Assembly: GCF_030056795.1 (NCBI RefSeq)
Contig: NZ_JASHKQ010000001.1
Location: 1,054,001 to 1,118,000 of the forward strand
Reading direction: 5' to 3'
From: Rhodococcus sp. IEGM 1381
GTDB taxonomy: Bacteria > Actinomycetota > Actinomycetes > Mycobacteriales > Mycobacteriaceae
DNA length: 64,000 nucleotides
The notes under the pieces are model-generated. The model ran no database searches. It was not told the DNA's origin and worked only from the letters and a program-made list of their open reading frames with translations. The position numbers and the translations under genes were made by a program. Positions 54,570-63,315 of the stretch are shown in pieces; position 1 is the stretch's first letter; every line of letters starts with the position of its first letter.

Positions 54570-55538
54570 ATGAGAACAGTCCTTGGTGTCTCGGTGGGTT
54601 CTGCCACTGCCCGAGGGGTCGCCGTCGATGCGATCGACGAATCCGTGCGGTCGGCCCACATCGTGCACTCGTTCGACCCTGGCGACCATCTCCAGGTCGC
54701 CCTCGATCTGCTCGACTCGATGTCGCGCGATCAGATGGTCGAGCGAGCAGACATCGTCCTGGCCGTCCCCGACGATCCTGGTGCCCGTGGCCGGACGTCG
54801 GCCTACTCCACGTACGAGGCCGATCGTCTGCTGGTCGCGTCGGAACTCGGTGCTCAGCTGCGGTATCTGCGAGGCTCGGGTCAGCTCGAGGGCGCACGTA
54901 CCGTCGCGATCTGCGACATCGGTGCGTCCGGCACCACGATGTCCATCGCAGACCCCGCTAGCGGCAGGGTTTTCAGCTCGGTGCGCACCACGCTGTTCGG
55001 CGGCATCGGTTGCGATGAGCAGATTTCGCGCTACTTGCTCTCTACCTTCGGAGCTGACGAGTTGGCGTCCGATCACGCGCGAGCGGACCTGATGGTCGCG
55101 ATTCGCACGGCTCGGGAGCAACTGTCCAGGTTACGGGTGGCCGAGGTGGCCGGCCCGTTCGTCGGTGGTCCGGTTCGTTTGTGGCGCAACACCTTCGACG
55201 ATGTACTCGAGCGCAGTATCGGTTCGCTCGAGGATTGGGTGGCCAGTGTCATCGTCGATGCTCCCTGTGCCGTGAACGCCTTGGTGATGGTCGGCGGCTG
55301 CGCCAACCTTCCGTCGCTTCGCCGGCTGTTTCGCCGCGATCTGATGTTACCGGTCATCGCGCCCGCGAATCCGGAGTCACTCACTGCTCACGGCGCTGCG
55401 CTGATGGCCGTCGATGCCGTTGCGTCGCGCCAACACCACCCGCGTGGGGCGATGAGCCGAGCCGGTGGGCTGTCGGCATCGGACGGGATGGTGGGCGTCG
55501 TGGGTTACAACGACGCCGCGCGACACCGTTCCGCTTGA
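54570..55538 (+). CDS. Soluble actin/Hsp70-fold protein
   Basis: A 322-residue protein paralogous to the N-terminal domain of the gene at 49759. Motifs: VLGVSVGSATARGVAVD (phosphate 1), TVAICDIGASGTTMSIAD (phosphate 2), VAGPFVGGPVRLWRNTFDD and ALVMVGGCANLPSLRRLF (adenosine). No membrane helix or stalk follows; the C-terminus is short and His/Gly-rich. GAGGGAA precedes the ATG. It could be the cytoplasmic partner of the two membrane-bound relatives. Substrate and partners are unknown. Confidence 0.78.
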   Translation: MRTVLGVSVGSATARGVAVDAIDESVRSAHIVHSFDPGDHLQVALDLLDSMSRDQMVERADIVLAVPDDPGARGRTSAYSTYEADRLLVASELGAQLRYLRGSGQLEGARTVAICDIGASGTTMSIADPASGRVFSSVRTTLFGGIGCDEQISRYLLSTFGADELASDHARADLMVAIRTAREQLSRLRVAEVAGPFVGGPVRLWRNTFDDVLERSIGSLEDWVASVIVDAPCAVNALVMVGGCANLPSLRRLFRRDLMLPVIAPANPESLTAHGAALMAVDAVASRQHHPRGAMSRAGGLSASDGMVGVVGYNDAARHRSA

Positions 55539-55587
55539 TCGACCATCCTGGCCAACCAGCGTCGTCGTTGGGTAGGTTTCTCGGGTA

Positions 55588-56703
55588 ATGACGAACAGCA
55601 GGGGACGAGACGGTGGGTCAACAGTGGCAGAGCAGGTAGCGGAGTCCGGTGCGGTAGCAACCGACGAACAGGCATTCGACCCGGCGGAGCACGCACGGAG
55701 CATGGTCGGTTATCACTACCGCACCGAGGACTACTACGAGGTGGGTCGCGAGAAGATTCGTGAGTACGCCCGCGCGGTCCAGGATTTCCACCCCGCGCAC
55801 TGGGACGGCGATGGCGCGGCCGCGCTGGGTCACAGCGCTCTCGTTGCACCTCTGACGTTCATGTCTCTGGTCGGCACACTCGCGCAGAAGAAGCTCCTCC
55901 AGTCCATCGCCGAGGGCTACGACCTGAGCCAGATTCTGCAGACCGACCAGGTGCTGGTGTTCCAGAAGCCGATCCTCGCCGGCGATCAGTTGACCTGCGA
56001 TGTTTCCCTCGACGCGTTCAAGACGGTCATGGGCCGAGACATGATGGTCACCAAGAACGTCGTGTCCAACCAGAAGAACGAACTGGTGCAGACCACCTAC
56101 ACCACCCTGCTCGTCGGACGGTCCGGTGAAATCGACCCGGCCATCGCCGAGGCAGCTCGCAATATCGTGATGTTCGGTGCGACGACCGATACCAGCGGTG
56201 CCGATTCAAGTGAGCACGACACTCTGTCCACTCCGCAGGAGCACGAGCCGCTCATCGTCGAGGAGTACCGGGGCCAGCCGACGCAGAGGTTCGACGAGGT
56301 GAATGTCGGCGACGAGTTGCCCACGCGCACTGTGCGATTGACTCGCGGAGATCTCGTCAACTACGCCGGCGTCGCGGGTGATGCGAATCCGATTCACTGG
56401 GACGAGAAGTTCGCCAAGATGATCGACCTCGACAACGTCCTGGCGCACGGCATGCTCACGATGGGCGTCGGCGGTGGATACATCAGCGAGTGGCTCGGCG
56501 ATCCGGGTGCCGTCAAGGATTACACCGTTCGCTTCACCACCCCGATCCCGGTGGACACGCACAAGCCGGCCGAAATCGTCTTCAGTGGCAAGATCAAGTC
56601 GAAGGACGAGGCCACTCGAACCGCAGTGGTGTCCATCGGTGCGACATTCGAGGGCAAGCGAATTTTCGGTCACCGCGCTACGGCAACAGTGCAATTGGGC
56701 TGA
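55588..56703 (+). CDS. Fused HadA/HadB-type (3R)-hydroxyacyl-ACP dehydratase
   Basis: A 371-residue double-hotdog enzyme. The N-terminal half (about 30-190) resembles HadA: VGYHYRTEDYYEVGREKIRE and LVAPLTFMSLVGTLAQKK. The C-terminal half (about 235-370) resembles HadB with the catalytic GDANPIHWDEKF and NVLAHGMLTMGVGGGYISE. In M. tuberculosis these are separate subunits of the FAS-II dehydratase used for mycolic acid chains; fused forms occur in rhodococci. The start may be the ATG at 55588 or a GTG at 55624 with a better GGTGGG site. No other FAS-II gene is adjacent. Confidence 0.9.
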   Translation: MTNSRGRDGGSTVAEQVAESGAVATDEQAFDPAEHARSMVGYHYRTEDYYEVGREKIREYARAVQDFHPAHWDGDGAAALGHSALVAPLTFMSLVGTLAQKKLLQSIAEGYDLSQILQTDQVLVFQKPILAGDQLTCDVSLDAFKTVMGRDMMVTKNVVSNQKNELVQTTYTTLLVGRSGEIDPAIAEAARNIVMFGATTDTSGADSSEHDTLSTPQEHEPLIVEEYRGQPTQRFDEVNVGDELPTRTVRLTRGDLVNYAGVAGDANPIHWDEKFAKMIDLDNVLAHGMLTMGVGGGYISEWLGDPGAVKDYTVRFTTPIPVDTHKPAEIVFSGKIKSKDEATRTAVVSIGATFEGKRIFGHRATATVQLG

Positions 56704-56806
56704 GATCACGCCCTGCGCCGCGTATCGGCTCCCCAGTTTTGGATTTCTGACTCCGATCGGCGTCGGTTATCCGAATGTGGGGAGCTGATGTGCAGATGCG
56801 CCGCGT

Positions 56807-57202
56807 TCAGGCCCCTACGAAGATGCAGAAGGGGTGGCCCGCCGGGTCAGCATAGATTCGGATCGGCTCCTCCGGATCGTCGTGTAGATCTCGCAGCAGT
56901 CGTGCGCCCAATTTCACTGCACGCGAATGTTCTTCGTCGAGTTCGGCCACGGTGCTCACCATGAAATCGAGGTGCGCCATCTGCGGGTGTTCGCCGTCCG
57001 GCCACGTTGCTTCGGGAAGAGTGTCGATCTGCTGGAACGCGATGCGCCACGAGCCGTCGGGTGCGTTGATGGCGAGCCAGTCCGGGTTCATCGGTTCGGC
57101 GTCGCCGGGAACGTACTCGAATCCCAGGAGTTGCCGATAGAACTCGGCGAGTTGGCGGGCGTCCGTGCAGTCGAGGACTACCTGGCGTACCGAAATGTTC
57201 AT
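56807..57202 (-). CDS. VOC-family (glyoxalase-like) protein
   Basis: A 131-residue protein with one glyoxalase/bleomycin-resistance fold repeat pair: VRQVVLDCTDARQLAEFYRQ, GFEYVPGDA, QMAHLDFMVSTVAELDEE and the end IYADPAGHPFCIFVG. The usual metal ligands (His and Glu) are only partly visible, so it may be a non-enzymatic or divergent member. Its ATG overlaps the stop of the CGNR gene as ATGA, so they form a coupled pair. Confidence 0.85.
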   Translation of the reverse strand: MNISVRQVVLDCTDARQLAEFYRQLLGFEYVPGDAEPMNPDWLAINAPDGSWRIAFQQIDTLPEATWPDGEHPQMAHLDFMVSTVAELDEEHSRAVKLGARLLRDLHDDPEEPIRIYADPAGHPFCIFVGA

Positions 57203-57753
57203 GATCCGCGTTTCTCCTTTGCGTGGTGTCGTGCCGCACGCGCTCTATTCCCACATGCGCTGCAACACCATTGCTGATTGGGCCGATCCTGCAGAAACAG
57301 TTGACCGCATCGCGGAGCGTCGCACAAGGCCAATCGTGTGCGATCAGGCCCATTGAGTAGATCGATGACGGCGGAAGCCGTACGCGCGCACAGTGATTCG
57401 ACCGGATCTTCGGTTCCCACAACATCTCCGACGCCACCGCAGTCTCCGAGATCGAGCCGTCGGGTCACCGGATGGCGCCGGGCAATGCTGTCGATGTGGT
57501 CCACGCTTTCTCGCGGAACATCCATGTTCGACGCCACCGCCCGCAGTAGCGACAGCATGTGATCGCGCGTCACCTTGAATGTGTCGATGTCGGCATCGGC
57601 GGGGATGACCTCGGGTACTCGTGCACCCTGTAGTTCGGCCCAGGCCTGGAGGTCGGCGACCGAGTCGATCAAATCGGCGTAGACGCTGCGCTGCAACTGC
57701 ACGGTGTTGACCACGTCGAGGGCGAAGTGATCGCCGAGCCAGTGCCAATCCAT
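57199..57753 (-). CDS. CGNR zinc-finger, ABATE-domain putative regulator
   Basis: A 184-residue protein. The N-terminal ABATE (ligand-binding) part starts HWLGDHFALDVVNTV. The C-terminal CGNR zinc finger has CDAPRCGQLFLQDRPNQQWC followed by SACGNRARAARHH, with four Cys to bind zinc and the CGNR signature. Such proteins are stress-related DNA-binding regulators. It is coupled to the VOC gene and divergent from the LysE exporter gene, 53 bases away, which it may control. Confidence 0.88.
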   Translation of the reverse strand: MDWHWLGDHFALDVVNTVQLQRSVYADLIDSVADLQAWAELQGARVPEVIPADADIDTFKVTRDHMLSLLRAVASNMDVPRESVDHIDSIARRHPVTRRLDLGDCGGVGDVVGTEDPVESLCARTASAVIDLLNGPDRTRLALCDAPRCGQLFLQDRPNQQWCCSACGNRARAARHHAKEKRGS

Positions 57754-57806
57754 ACGTCAAACTCTAACGGTTTACTAATCGAAAAGCATCAGATACGGTC
57801 GAGGCA

Positions 57807-58397
57807 ATGACGGACATTCAATGGTTACCGTTCCTCGGCGTCGTGCTCCTGGCCTACGCGATACCCGGTCCTGACTTCGCGGTGGTGGTCCGAGCGGCGG
57901 CGAGCAGCCGCGCCGCAGGGTGGCGAGCGGGCCTCGGCGCGCAGACCGGACTGTGCGTGCACATGGTCGCAGCAGTGGTGGGGCTGTCGCTGCTCATCTC
58001 TCGATCACCGACCGCGCTGAACATTCTCCAGATTCTCGGGGGTCTCTACCTGGTGTGGCTGGGTATCTCGGCGCTGCGGCAGGCGTCGTCGGAGGGGAGT
58101 GTGACGTCCGATGTGCGTTGGTTTCGCATGGGTCTGGTGACGAACCTGCTCAATCCCAAAGCCGTTCTGTTCTTCGTCGCGCTCCTGCCGCAGTTCGTCG
58201 ATGCCGACGGAGCACTTCCCCTTCAGATCGGTGTACTCGGAATCGTCGATGTGGCAATCGGATTGGCAGTCTGGGCGGTGGTTACCGCGGCTGTGGGCCG
58301 CCTGGCCGACGGTTCGTCGAACTCGACATTCTGGAACCGAGTGGTCGGGTTTTTGTTCATCGGTATCGGAGTCGCACTCGCCGTCGAGGCGGTGTGA
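57807..58397 (+). CDS. LysE/RhtB-family amino acid exporter
   Basis: A 196-residue inner-membrane exporter with about six helices. Family hallmarks are the early LLAYAIPGPDFAVVV and the LVTNLLNPKAVLFFVALLPQ segment before helix four. It likely exports a neutral or basic amino acid, homoserine lactone-type compound or analogue. GAGG lies 5 bases before the ATG. Divergent from the CGNR gene. Confidence 0.9.
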   Translation: MTDIQWLPFLGVVLLAYAIPGPDFAVVVRAAASSRAAGWRAGLGAQTGLCVHMVAAVVGLSLLISRSPTALNILQILGGLYLVWLGISALRQASSEGSVTSDVRWFRMGLVTNLLNPKAVLFFVALLPQFVDADGALPLQIGVLGIVDVAIGLAVWAVVTAAVGRLADGSSNSTFWNRVVGFLFIGIGVALAVEAV

Positions 58398-58478
58398 CCC
58401 ACAGGATGCCGCCGACGCGTGCGAAAAAATCAGCGAACGATCCCGATGTTCGGATCGTATTCGGTAGTCCGGCAGCCA

Positions 58479-58946
58479 TCAGGCAATGCGCACTCGCAGC
58501 TCGTTCATCGGCACTTCGGAACCGCGGTCGTCGGTGACGCGTACGCGGACGGGCTCGCCGTGTGAATCGACCACGTCGAGCGGTCCGTCGTCGTCTTGCA
58601 GGTATTGGTCGCCCCACTGCATCAGTCCGAGTACGACGGGCAGCAGATCCTCGCCCATCGTCGTCAGAACGTATTCGTAGCGCGTTCTGCCCTTGTCCGG
58701 TCGGTAGGGCTGTTTGACGAAGATGCCGACGTCCACCAGCTCTTTGAGTCGGGCCGCACTGCTGGCGTCGGTGATACCGACGCGTCGGCTGAAGTCGTCG
58801 AAGCGGGTGGTTCTGTAGAAGGCTTCGCGCAGGATGAGCATGGTCGATCGCGTGCCGACCACGGACAAGGCGCGCGCAATGGAGCATCGGTCGCCTGCTG
58901 TCCAGGTGCCGAGGTCGGACAGTGGTCCGTCCATGTGGAGGGGCAT
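58479..58946 (-). CDS. HxlR-family transcriptional regulator
   Basis: A 155-residue winged-helix regulator. The HxlR pattern is clear: DRCSIARALSVVGTRSTML, ILREAFYRTTRFDDFSRR and LKELVDVGIFVKQPYRPDKG, followed by YVLTTMGEDLLPVVLGLMQW. An ATG at 58934 would shorten it by 4 residues. It is divergent from the thiolase gene with a 93-base gap containing the AT-rich CTATAGCTAG, so it may control that gene. Confidence 0.9.
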   Translation of the reverse strand: MPLHMDGPLSDLGTWTAGDRCSIARALSVVGTRSTMLILREAFYRTTRFDDFSRRVGITDASSAARLKELVDVGIFVKQPYRPDKGRTRYEYVLTTMGEDLLPVVLGLMQWGDQYLQDDDGPLDVVDSHGEPVRVRVTDDRGSEVPMNELRVRIA

Positions 58947-59039
58947 GCCACGATCCTACTGACTTTACAAAACTATAGCTAGCTCGTACGGTGGTGACAG
59001 CGATCCGATAGGAACGGATCGATCAGACAAGAAGCCGTC

Positions 59040-60209
59040 ATGAGAGACGCAGTCATCGTCGAGGCAGTCAGAACCCCGGTCGGACGGGGCAAAGCGAACG
59101 GCACGTTGCATCCCGAGCATCCAGTCGACCTGATGGCCCACAGTCTGCGGGAAGTAGTGCAGCGCAGTGGGATAGACCCGAATGAGATCGACGATGTCAT
59201 CGGCGGAGTTGTCACCGCAGTAGGGGATCAGGCGTCGAACATGACTCGGCGCGCGGCGCTGGCGGCGGGCTATCCGGAATCGGTGCCCGCAACCACTGTC
59301 GACCGACAGTGTGGAAGTAGCCAACAAGCAATACATTTCGCCGCGCAGGGTGTCATCTCCGGTGCTTACGATCTGGCCGTGGCTACCGGCTCGGAGTCGA
59401 TGAGCCGCATTCCGATGGGTTCGAATCTGGTCGGAACCGAGGATCCGGCAGGTGTCGGTTTCACCGAGAGGTACCCGGAAGGGCTGGTGCCGCAGGGAAT
59501 AAGTGCCGAATTGATCGCGGCGAAGTGGGGTATCAGCCGCACCGAGATGGACGAGTTTGCTCTGTCGAGTCATGCGAAGGCTGCCGCAGCCACCGAAGAG
59601 GGGCGCTTCAAGCGGGAGATCACCGCAATCCGCGGGCTCGACCGTGACGAGGGAATCCGCACCGGATCCACTCTCGATGCGCTGGCGGGACTGCGACCGG
59701 CCTACTACAGCGACGCCATGGCGCAGCGGTTCCCGGAAATCGGTTGGAACATCACCGCGGGCAACGCAAGTCAGGTCAACGACGGTAGTGCAGCCGTCAT
59801 GATCACGACCAGCGACAAGGCTCGACAGCTCGGACTCACCCCGAGGGCCAGGCTGCACAGCTTCGCCGTGGTAGGCGACGATCCGCTGATGATGCTCACC
59901 GCAGTCATCCCGGCGACAAAGAAGGTGCTCGCCAAAGCCGGGCTGACCATGAACGACATCGACCTGTTCGAGGTGAACGAGGCCTTCGCATCCGTGGTGC
60001 TCGCGTGGGCCAAAGAGACCGGCGCGGACCTGAACAAGGTCAACGTCAACGGGGGAGCCATCGCCATCGGTCATCCCCTCGGAGGCAGCGGTGCCCGCAT
60101 CATGACAACCATGGTTCACGCACTCGCCGAGCGCGAGCAGCGATTCGGATTGCAGGTGATGTGCGAGGCGGGTGGACTCTCGAACGCCACCATCATCGAG
60201 CGCCTGTAG
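59040..60209 (+). CDS. Acetyl-CoA C-acyltransferase (thiolase)
   Basis: A 389-residue thiolase for beta-oxidation or ketone/aromatic side-chain breakdown. The acylated Cys is residue 91 in DRQCGSSQQAIHF, His345 lies in NGGAIAIGHPLGGSGAR, and the second Cys, residue 375, is in MCEAGGLSNATI. The length is standard. It resembles acetyl-CoA acyltransferases used for steroid or branched-chain side chains more than biosynthetic thiolases, but this cannot be settled by eye. No partner beta-oxidation gene is adjacent. Divergent from hxlR. Confidence 0.92.
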   Translation: MRDAVIVEAVRTPVGRGKANGTLHPEHPVDLMAHSLREVVQRSGIDPNEIDDVIGGVVTAVGDQASNMTRRAALAAGYPESVPATTVDRQCGSSQQAIHFAAQGVISGAYDLAVATGSESMSRIPMGSNLVGTEDPAGVGFTERYPEGLVPQGISAELIAAKWGISRTEMDEFALSSHAKAAAATEEGRFKREITAIRGLDRDEGIRTGSTLDALAGLRPAYYSDAMAQRFPEIGWNITAGNASQVNDGSAAVMITTSDKARQLGLTPRARLHSFAVVGDDPLMMLTAVIPATKKVLAKAGLTMNDIDLFEVNEAFASVVLAWAKETGADLNKVNVNGGAIAIGHPLGGSGARIMTTMVHALAEREQRFGLQVMCEAGGLSNATIIERL

Positions 60210-60226
60210 TGCGGCGGAGCCGCACT
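60208..60226. terminator. Short bidirectional terminator between thiolase and GntR genes
   Basis: AGTGCGGC-GGA-GCCGCACT is a perfect 8-bp stem overlapping the ends of both convergent genes. Confidence 0.6.
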
Positions 60227-60939
60227 CACTCCCAGCTGGAGACGACTTTGCGTGTCGGTCGTTCGTTGCTGTTGGAGAACAGGTGTGGGCTCTTGCTCTT
60301 GATGTATTCGACATCGGCGAACACGGCACGCAGATGCTCGCGCATCGACCGGGCGGCGGCCTCGAAGTCTCGTGCTTCGAGGCCGTCGACTATTGCGGTG
60401 TGTTGTTCGATGAGGTCGGGAATGGGTCGGGTGTCACGCAGCCCCAGTCGTCGTGCTCGGTCCAGATGAGCCTTCGCCGACTCGACGGACCGCCAGGCGG
60501 CAGAGTGTCCGCCGGCTGCGAGGAGCAGTTGGTGGAATTGCTCGTCCAACTCGAAGAACTGGTCCATGTCGATTTCGGGCTCGGCCTGCGCAACGAGATT
60601 TGCTCGCAACGCGGCCAGATCCTCGTCCGACCGAGACGTGACCGCATCGCTGAGCGACGCGGTTTCTATTGCCTCCCGGACGAATTGGGCATCGGCAACA
60701 CGCTCGGTGTCGACGCGTGAGACGAATGTGCCGAGTTGCGGAAAGACCTGAACCAGGCCCTCTTCGGCCAGCAGGATCAAGCTCTCGCGGACGGGTGTGC
60801 GGCTCACGGACATCTGCTCGGCAAGTTCGTTCTCCGACAGCGGGCTACCCGGGGGGAGCGTCAAGGACACGATGCGTAGGCGTAATTCTCTGTACGCCCG
60901 CTCTCGTGCGGTGACTTTCCTGCTGCTCTGTGTGCTCAC
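60226..60939 (-). CDS. GntR-family (FCD/FadR) transcriptional regulator
   Basis: A 237-residue regulator. The N-terminal wHTH has YRELRLRIVSLTLPPGSPLS, ENELAEQMSVSRTPVRESLI and LAEEGLVQVFPQLGTFVSRV (about 16-75). The FCD ligand domain from about 85 shows the metal-binding pattern Asp, His (FELDEQFHQLLLAAG), His and His (REHLRAVF). Start is a GTG. It is divergent from the dehydrogenase-mannonate dehydratase-kinase operon, so it most likely represses that operon until a sugar acid binds. Confidence 0.92.
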   Translation of the reverse strand: MSTQSSRKVTARERAYRELRLRIVSLTLPPGSPLSENELAEQMSVSRTPVRESLILLAEEGLVQVFPQLGTFVSRVDTERVADAQFVREAIETASLSDAVTSRSDEDLAALRANLVAQAEPEIDMDQFFELDEQFHQLLLAAGGHSAAWRSVESAKAHLDRARRLGLRDTRPIPDLIEQHTAIVDGLEARDFEAAARSMREHLRAVFADVEYIKSKSPHLFSNSNERPTRKVVSSWE

Positions 60940-61011
60940 CGGTCAAGACTAACGCGGGGTGCCGGGTGACCCGCAGTGCCGAACCCTTGACGAAGTGGCC
61001 GCCGTCACTAG

Positions 61012-61027
61012 TATGGTAGTACTGATA
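61012..61027 (+). promoter_or_regulatory. Possible GntR operator and promoter of the sugar-acid operon
   Basis: TATGGTAGTACTGATA includes TGGT-N3-ACTG, close to the TGGT-N3-ACCA form bound by many FCD-type GntR proteins. It lies 31 bases before the dehydrogenase ATG. Inferred from the motif and position. Confidence 0.4.
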
Positions 61028-61058
61028 TTCAAGGAACTACGGCGGAGGCTCTACAGCG

Positions 61059-62105
61059 ATGGCAGTGATCAGCGGCAACGACGAGGCGGCCGTTCTGCAC
61101 GGTCCACGTGACCTGAGGATCGAGAAGATCGACCGTATGCAGGTCGGCGACGGCCAGGTCAGGGTGGAGGTGCACGGCGTGAGCCTGTGTGGCTCGGACC
61201 TGCACTACTACGCCGACGGCCGCAACGGCTCCAACTCGCTGACACAGCCCACCGTATTGGGGCACGAGGGATTCGGGGTCATCACCGAGGTCGGCGCGGG
61301 CGTGTCTCAGGACCGAATCGGCCAGCGAGTGGCCATCGAGCCCGCGGTTCCGAACGGCACCTCGCCGCTGAGCCTGAGCGGTCACTACAACGTCTGCCCC
61401 AGCGTCGTCTGCTTCGGATCCCCACCGAATCACGGACTGCTGCGGCAATCTGTTGTCCTGACATCCGAATTCGCGCACCCGCTCCCGGATTCGATCGACG
61501 ACGGCGTCGCTGCGCTGATCGAGCCCTTGGCCGTCGCAGCGTGGGCCGCAGCCAGGGTCGGGTCGGTGTTGGGCAAGCGCATCGCGATCACCGGCGCCGG
61601 GCCCATCGGACTGCTGGTTCTGCAGACGGTCATTGCCCTGGGCGCATCGGAGACGACCATCACCGACGTCGCACCCGCGCGGCTCGAGGTTGCGGCAGCG
61701 CTCGGTGCCACCACGACGTTGCGCTCGGGCGAAGATGCACTGCCCGAGGGCGCTTTCGACATCGCTTTCGACTGCTCGGGTCATCCCGGAGCCATTGCCG
61801 ACGCAGCACGCTCCCTCGGCCCGGCAGGCATCCTGGCTCTCGTCGGCGTGCCGGGACGCGCGGTCGCCGAATTCCCCATCGGAGCAGTGCAACGCTGGGA
61901 GCTCGATATCCGCGGGTGCTTCCGCTATGGCCCTTCGGCATTCGCCGACGCGATCGCACTCGCCGGATCGGCGCGAGTGGACCTCGCGGCACTCGTCACA
62001 TCGACGTACCCGTTGGCCGAATCGGCTGCAGCGCTCGAGGCCGCGCTCACCGACCCCACCCAGCTCAAGATCGTCATCGACACCACTTCGCAAGGACCGC
62101 AATGA
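61059..62105 (+). CDS. Zinc-type sugar (idonate/sorbitol-like) dehydrogenase
   Basis: A 348-residue medium-chain dehydrogenase. Catalytic zinc ligands Cys44 ([12 protein letters not shown]) and His69-Glu70 ([10 protein letters not shown]) are present, with the later Glu in [12 protein letters not shown]. The NAD fold has [13 protein letters not shown]. The structural zinc lobe, normally four Cys, is reduced to [12 protein letters not shown] with most Cys gone, so only the catalytic zinc is likely bound. GGAGG precedes the ATG by 10 bases. Its stop overlaps the ManD start as ATGA. In context it probably oxidises L-idonate, L-gulonate, D-mannonate or a related sugar acid. Confidence 0.88.
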   Translation: MAVISGNDEAAVLHGPRDLRIEKIDRMQVGDGQVRVEVHGVSLCGSDLHYYADGRNGSNSLTQPTVLGHEGFGVITEVGAGVSQDRIGQRVAIEPAVPNGTSPLSLSGHYNVCPSVVCFGSPPNHGLLRQSVVLTSEFAHPLPDSIDDGVAALIEPLAVAAWAAARVGSVLGKRIAITGAGPIGLLVLQTVIALGASETTITDVAPARLEVAAALGATTTLRSGEDALPEGAFDIAFDCSGHPGAIADAARSLGPAGILALVGVPGRAVAEFPIGAVQRWELDIRGCFRYGPSAFADAIALAGSARVDLAALVTSTYPLAESAAALEAALTDPTQLKIVIDTTSQGPQ

Positions 62106-63307
62106 AAATCATCGACGCCACCGTCATCGTGACGGCTCCGGGCCGTAACTACGTCACGCTCAAGATCACCACCGACGAGGGCATCGTCGGGTGGGGTGAT
62201 GCGACTCTGAACGGACGCGAGCTCGCGGTCGAGTCATACCTGAAGGACCACATTGCGCCGCTCCTGATCGGACGCGACCCACATCGGATCGAAGACATCT
62301 GGCAGTACCTGTACAAGGGTGCCTACTGGCGGCGTGGTCCGGTGACGATGACGGCCATCGCAGCGGTCGACGTCGCACTGTGGGACATCAAGGGCAAGGC
62401 CGCCGATATGCCGGTCTACCAGCTCCTCGGTGGTGCTGCACGAGACGGGATCATGGTCTACGGTCACGCCAGCGGCGGCAGCATCGAAGAGATGCTCGAC
62501 GACGTCCAAGCTCACCTCGACAAGGGCTACAAAGCAATTCGTGCCCAGTCGGCCATTCCCGGTCTGAAGAAGACCTACGGAATTCCGGTCGACGGCTTCT
62601 ACGAACCCGCATCCGGCTCTGCGCCGCAGGAGGATTCGTGGGACACCGCCCCGTACATGAGGTTCGCGCCCCAGATGCTCGGTGCCGTCCGAGAACGTCA
62701 CGGGTTCGACTTCCATCTGCTGCACGACGTGCATCATCGCCTGAGTCCGATCGAAGCGGGACGACTCGGGCGAGACCTCGAAGAGATGCGCATGTTCTGG
62801 ATCGAAGATCCCACCCCCGCCGAGGATCAGAGCGCCTTCGCCGTCATTCGTCAGCACACCACCACCCCGATTGCCGTCGGAGAGATCTTCAACTCGATCT
62901 GGGACTGCCAGGATCTGATCACCAACCGGTGGATCGACTACATCCGTGCGTCGGTCTCGCACGCCGGCGGTATCACCCATCTGCGCAGAATCTTCTCGCT
63001 GGCCGATCTGTACGGCGTTCGATCGGGATCTCATGGTGCGGGCGATCTTTCACCGGTATCTCTCGCTGCCGCGTTGCACGTGGATCTGTCGATTCCCAAC
63101 TTCGGAGTGCAGGAGTACATGGGTCACGTCGACCCGACGGGCGACGTGTTCCAGACGAGCTACACCTTCACCGACGGCTTCATGCATCCGGGAAACCAGC
63201 CGGGCATCGGCGTCGAGGTCGACGAAGAGGCTGCCGCGAAGTACCCGTACAACCCCAAGTATCTGCCCGTCAATCGCCGTCTCGACGGCAGTATGCACGA
63301 TTGGTGA
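62102..63307 (+). CDS. manD: D-mannonate dehydratase (ManD/RspA, enolase superfamily)
   Basis: A 401-residue enolase-superfamily dehydratase, which converts D-mannonate to 2-keto-3-deoxy-D-gluconate. Recognisable parts are the N-terminal cap [56 protein letters not shown] (metal ligands), [11 protein letters not shown] and [14 protein letters not shown]. The usual ManD length is about 400. The ATG overlaps the dehydrogenase stop, so translation is coupled. Some ManD-like proteins act weakly on D-gluconate; high- or low-efficiency type cannot be told here. Confidence 0.93.
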   Translation: MKIIDATVIVTAPGRNYVTLKITTDEGIVGWGDATLNGRELAVESYLKDHIAPLLIGRDPHRIEDIWQYLYKGAYWRRGPVTMTAIAAVDVALWDIKGKAADMPVYQLLGGAARDGIMVYGHASGGSIEEMLDDVQAHLDKGYKAIRAQSAIPGLKKTYGIPVDGFYEPASGSAPQEDSWDTAPYMRFAPQMLGAVRERHGFDFHLLHDVHHRLSPIEAGRLGRDLEEMRMFWIEDPTPAEDQSAFAVIRQHTTTPIAVGEIFNSIWDCQDLITNRWIDYIRASVSHAGGITHLRRIFSLADLYGVRSGSHGAGDLSPVSLAAALHVDLSIPNFGVQEYMGHVDPTGDVFQTSYTFTDGFMHPGNQPGIGVEVDEEAAAKYPYNPKYLPVNRRLDGSMHDW

Positions 63308-63315
63308 AGCGACAC

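Noticed and set aside
61187-62100. Long plus-strand extension upstream of manD
   Set aside because: It is the wrong frame of the dehydrogenase gene, rich in Arg; the ManD family begins at [10 protein letters not shown], position 62102.
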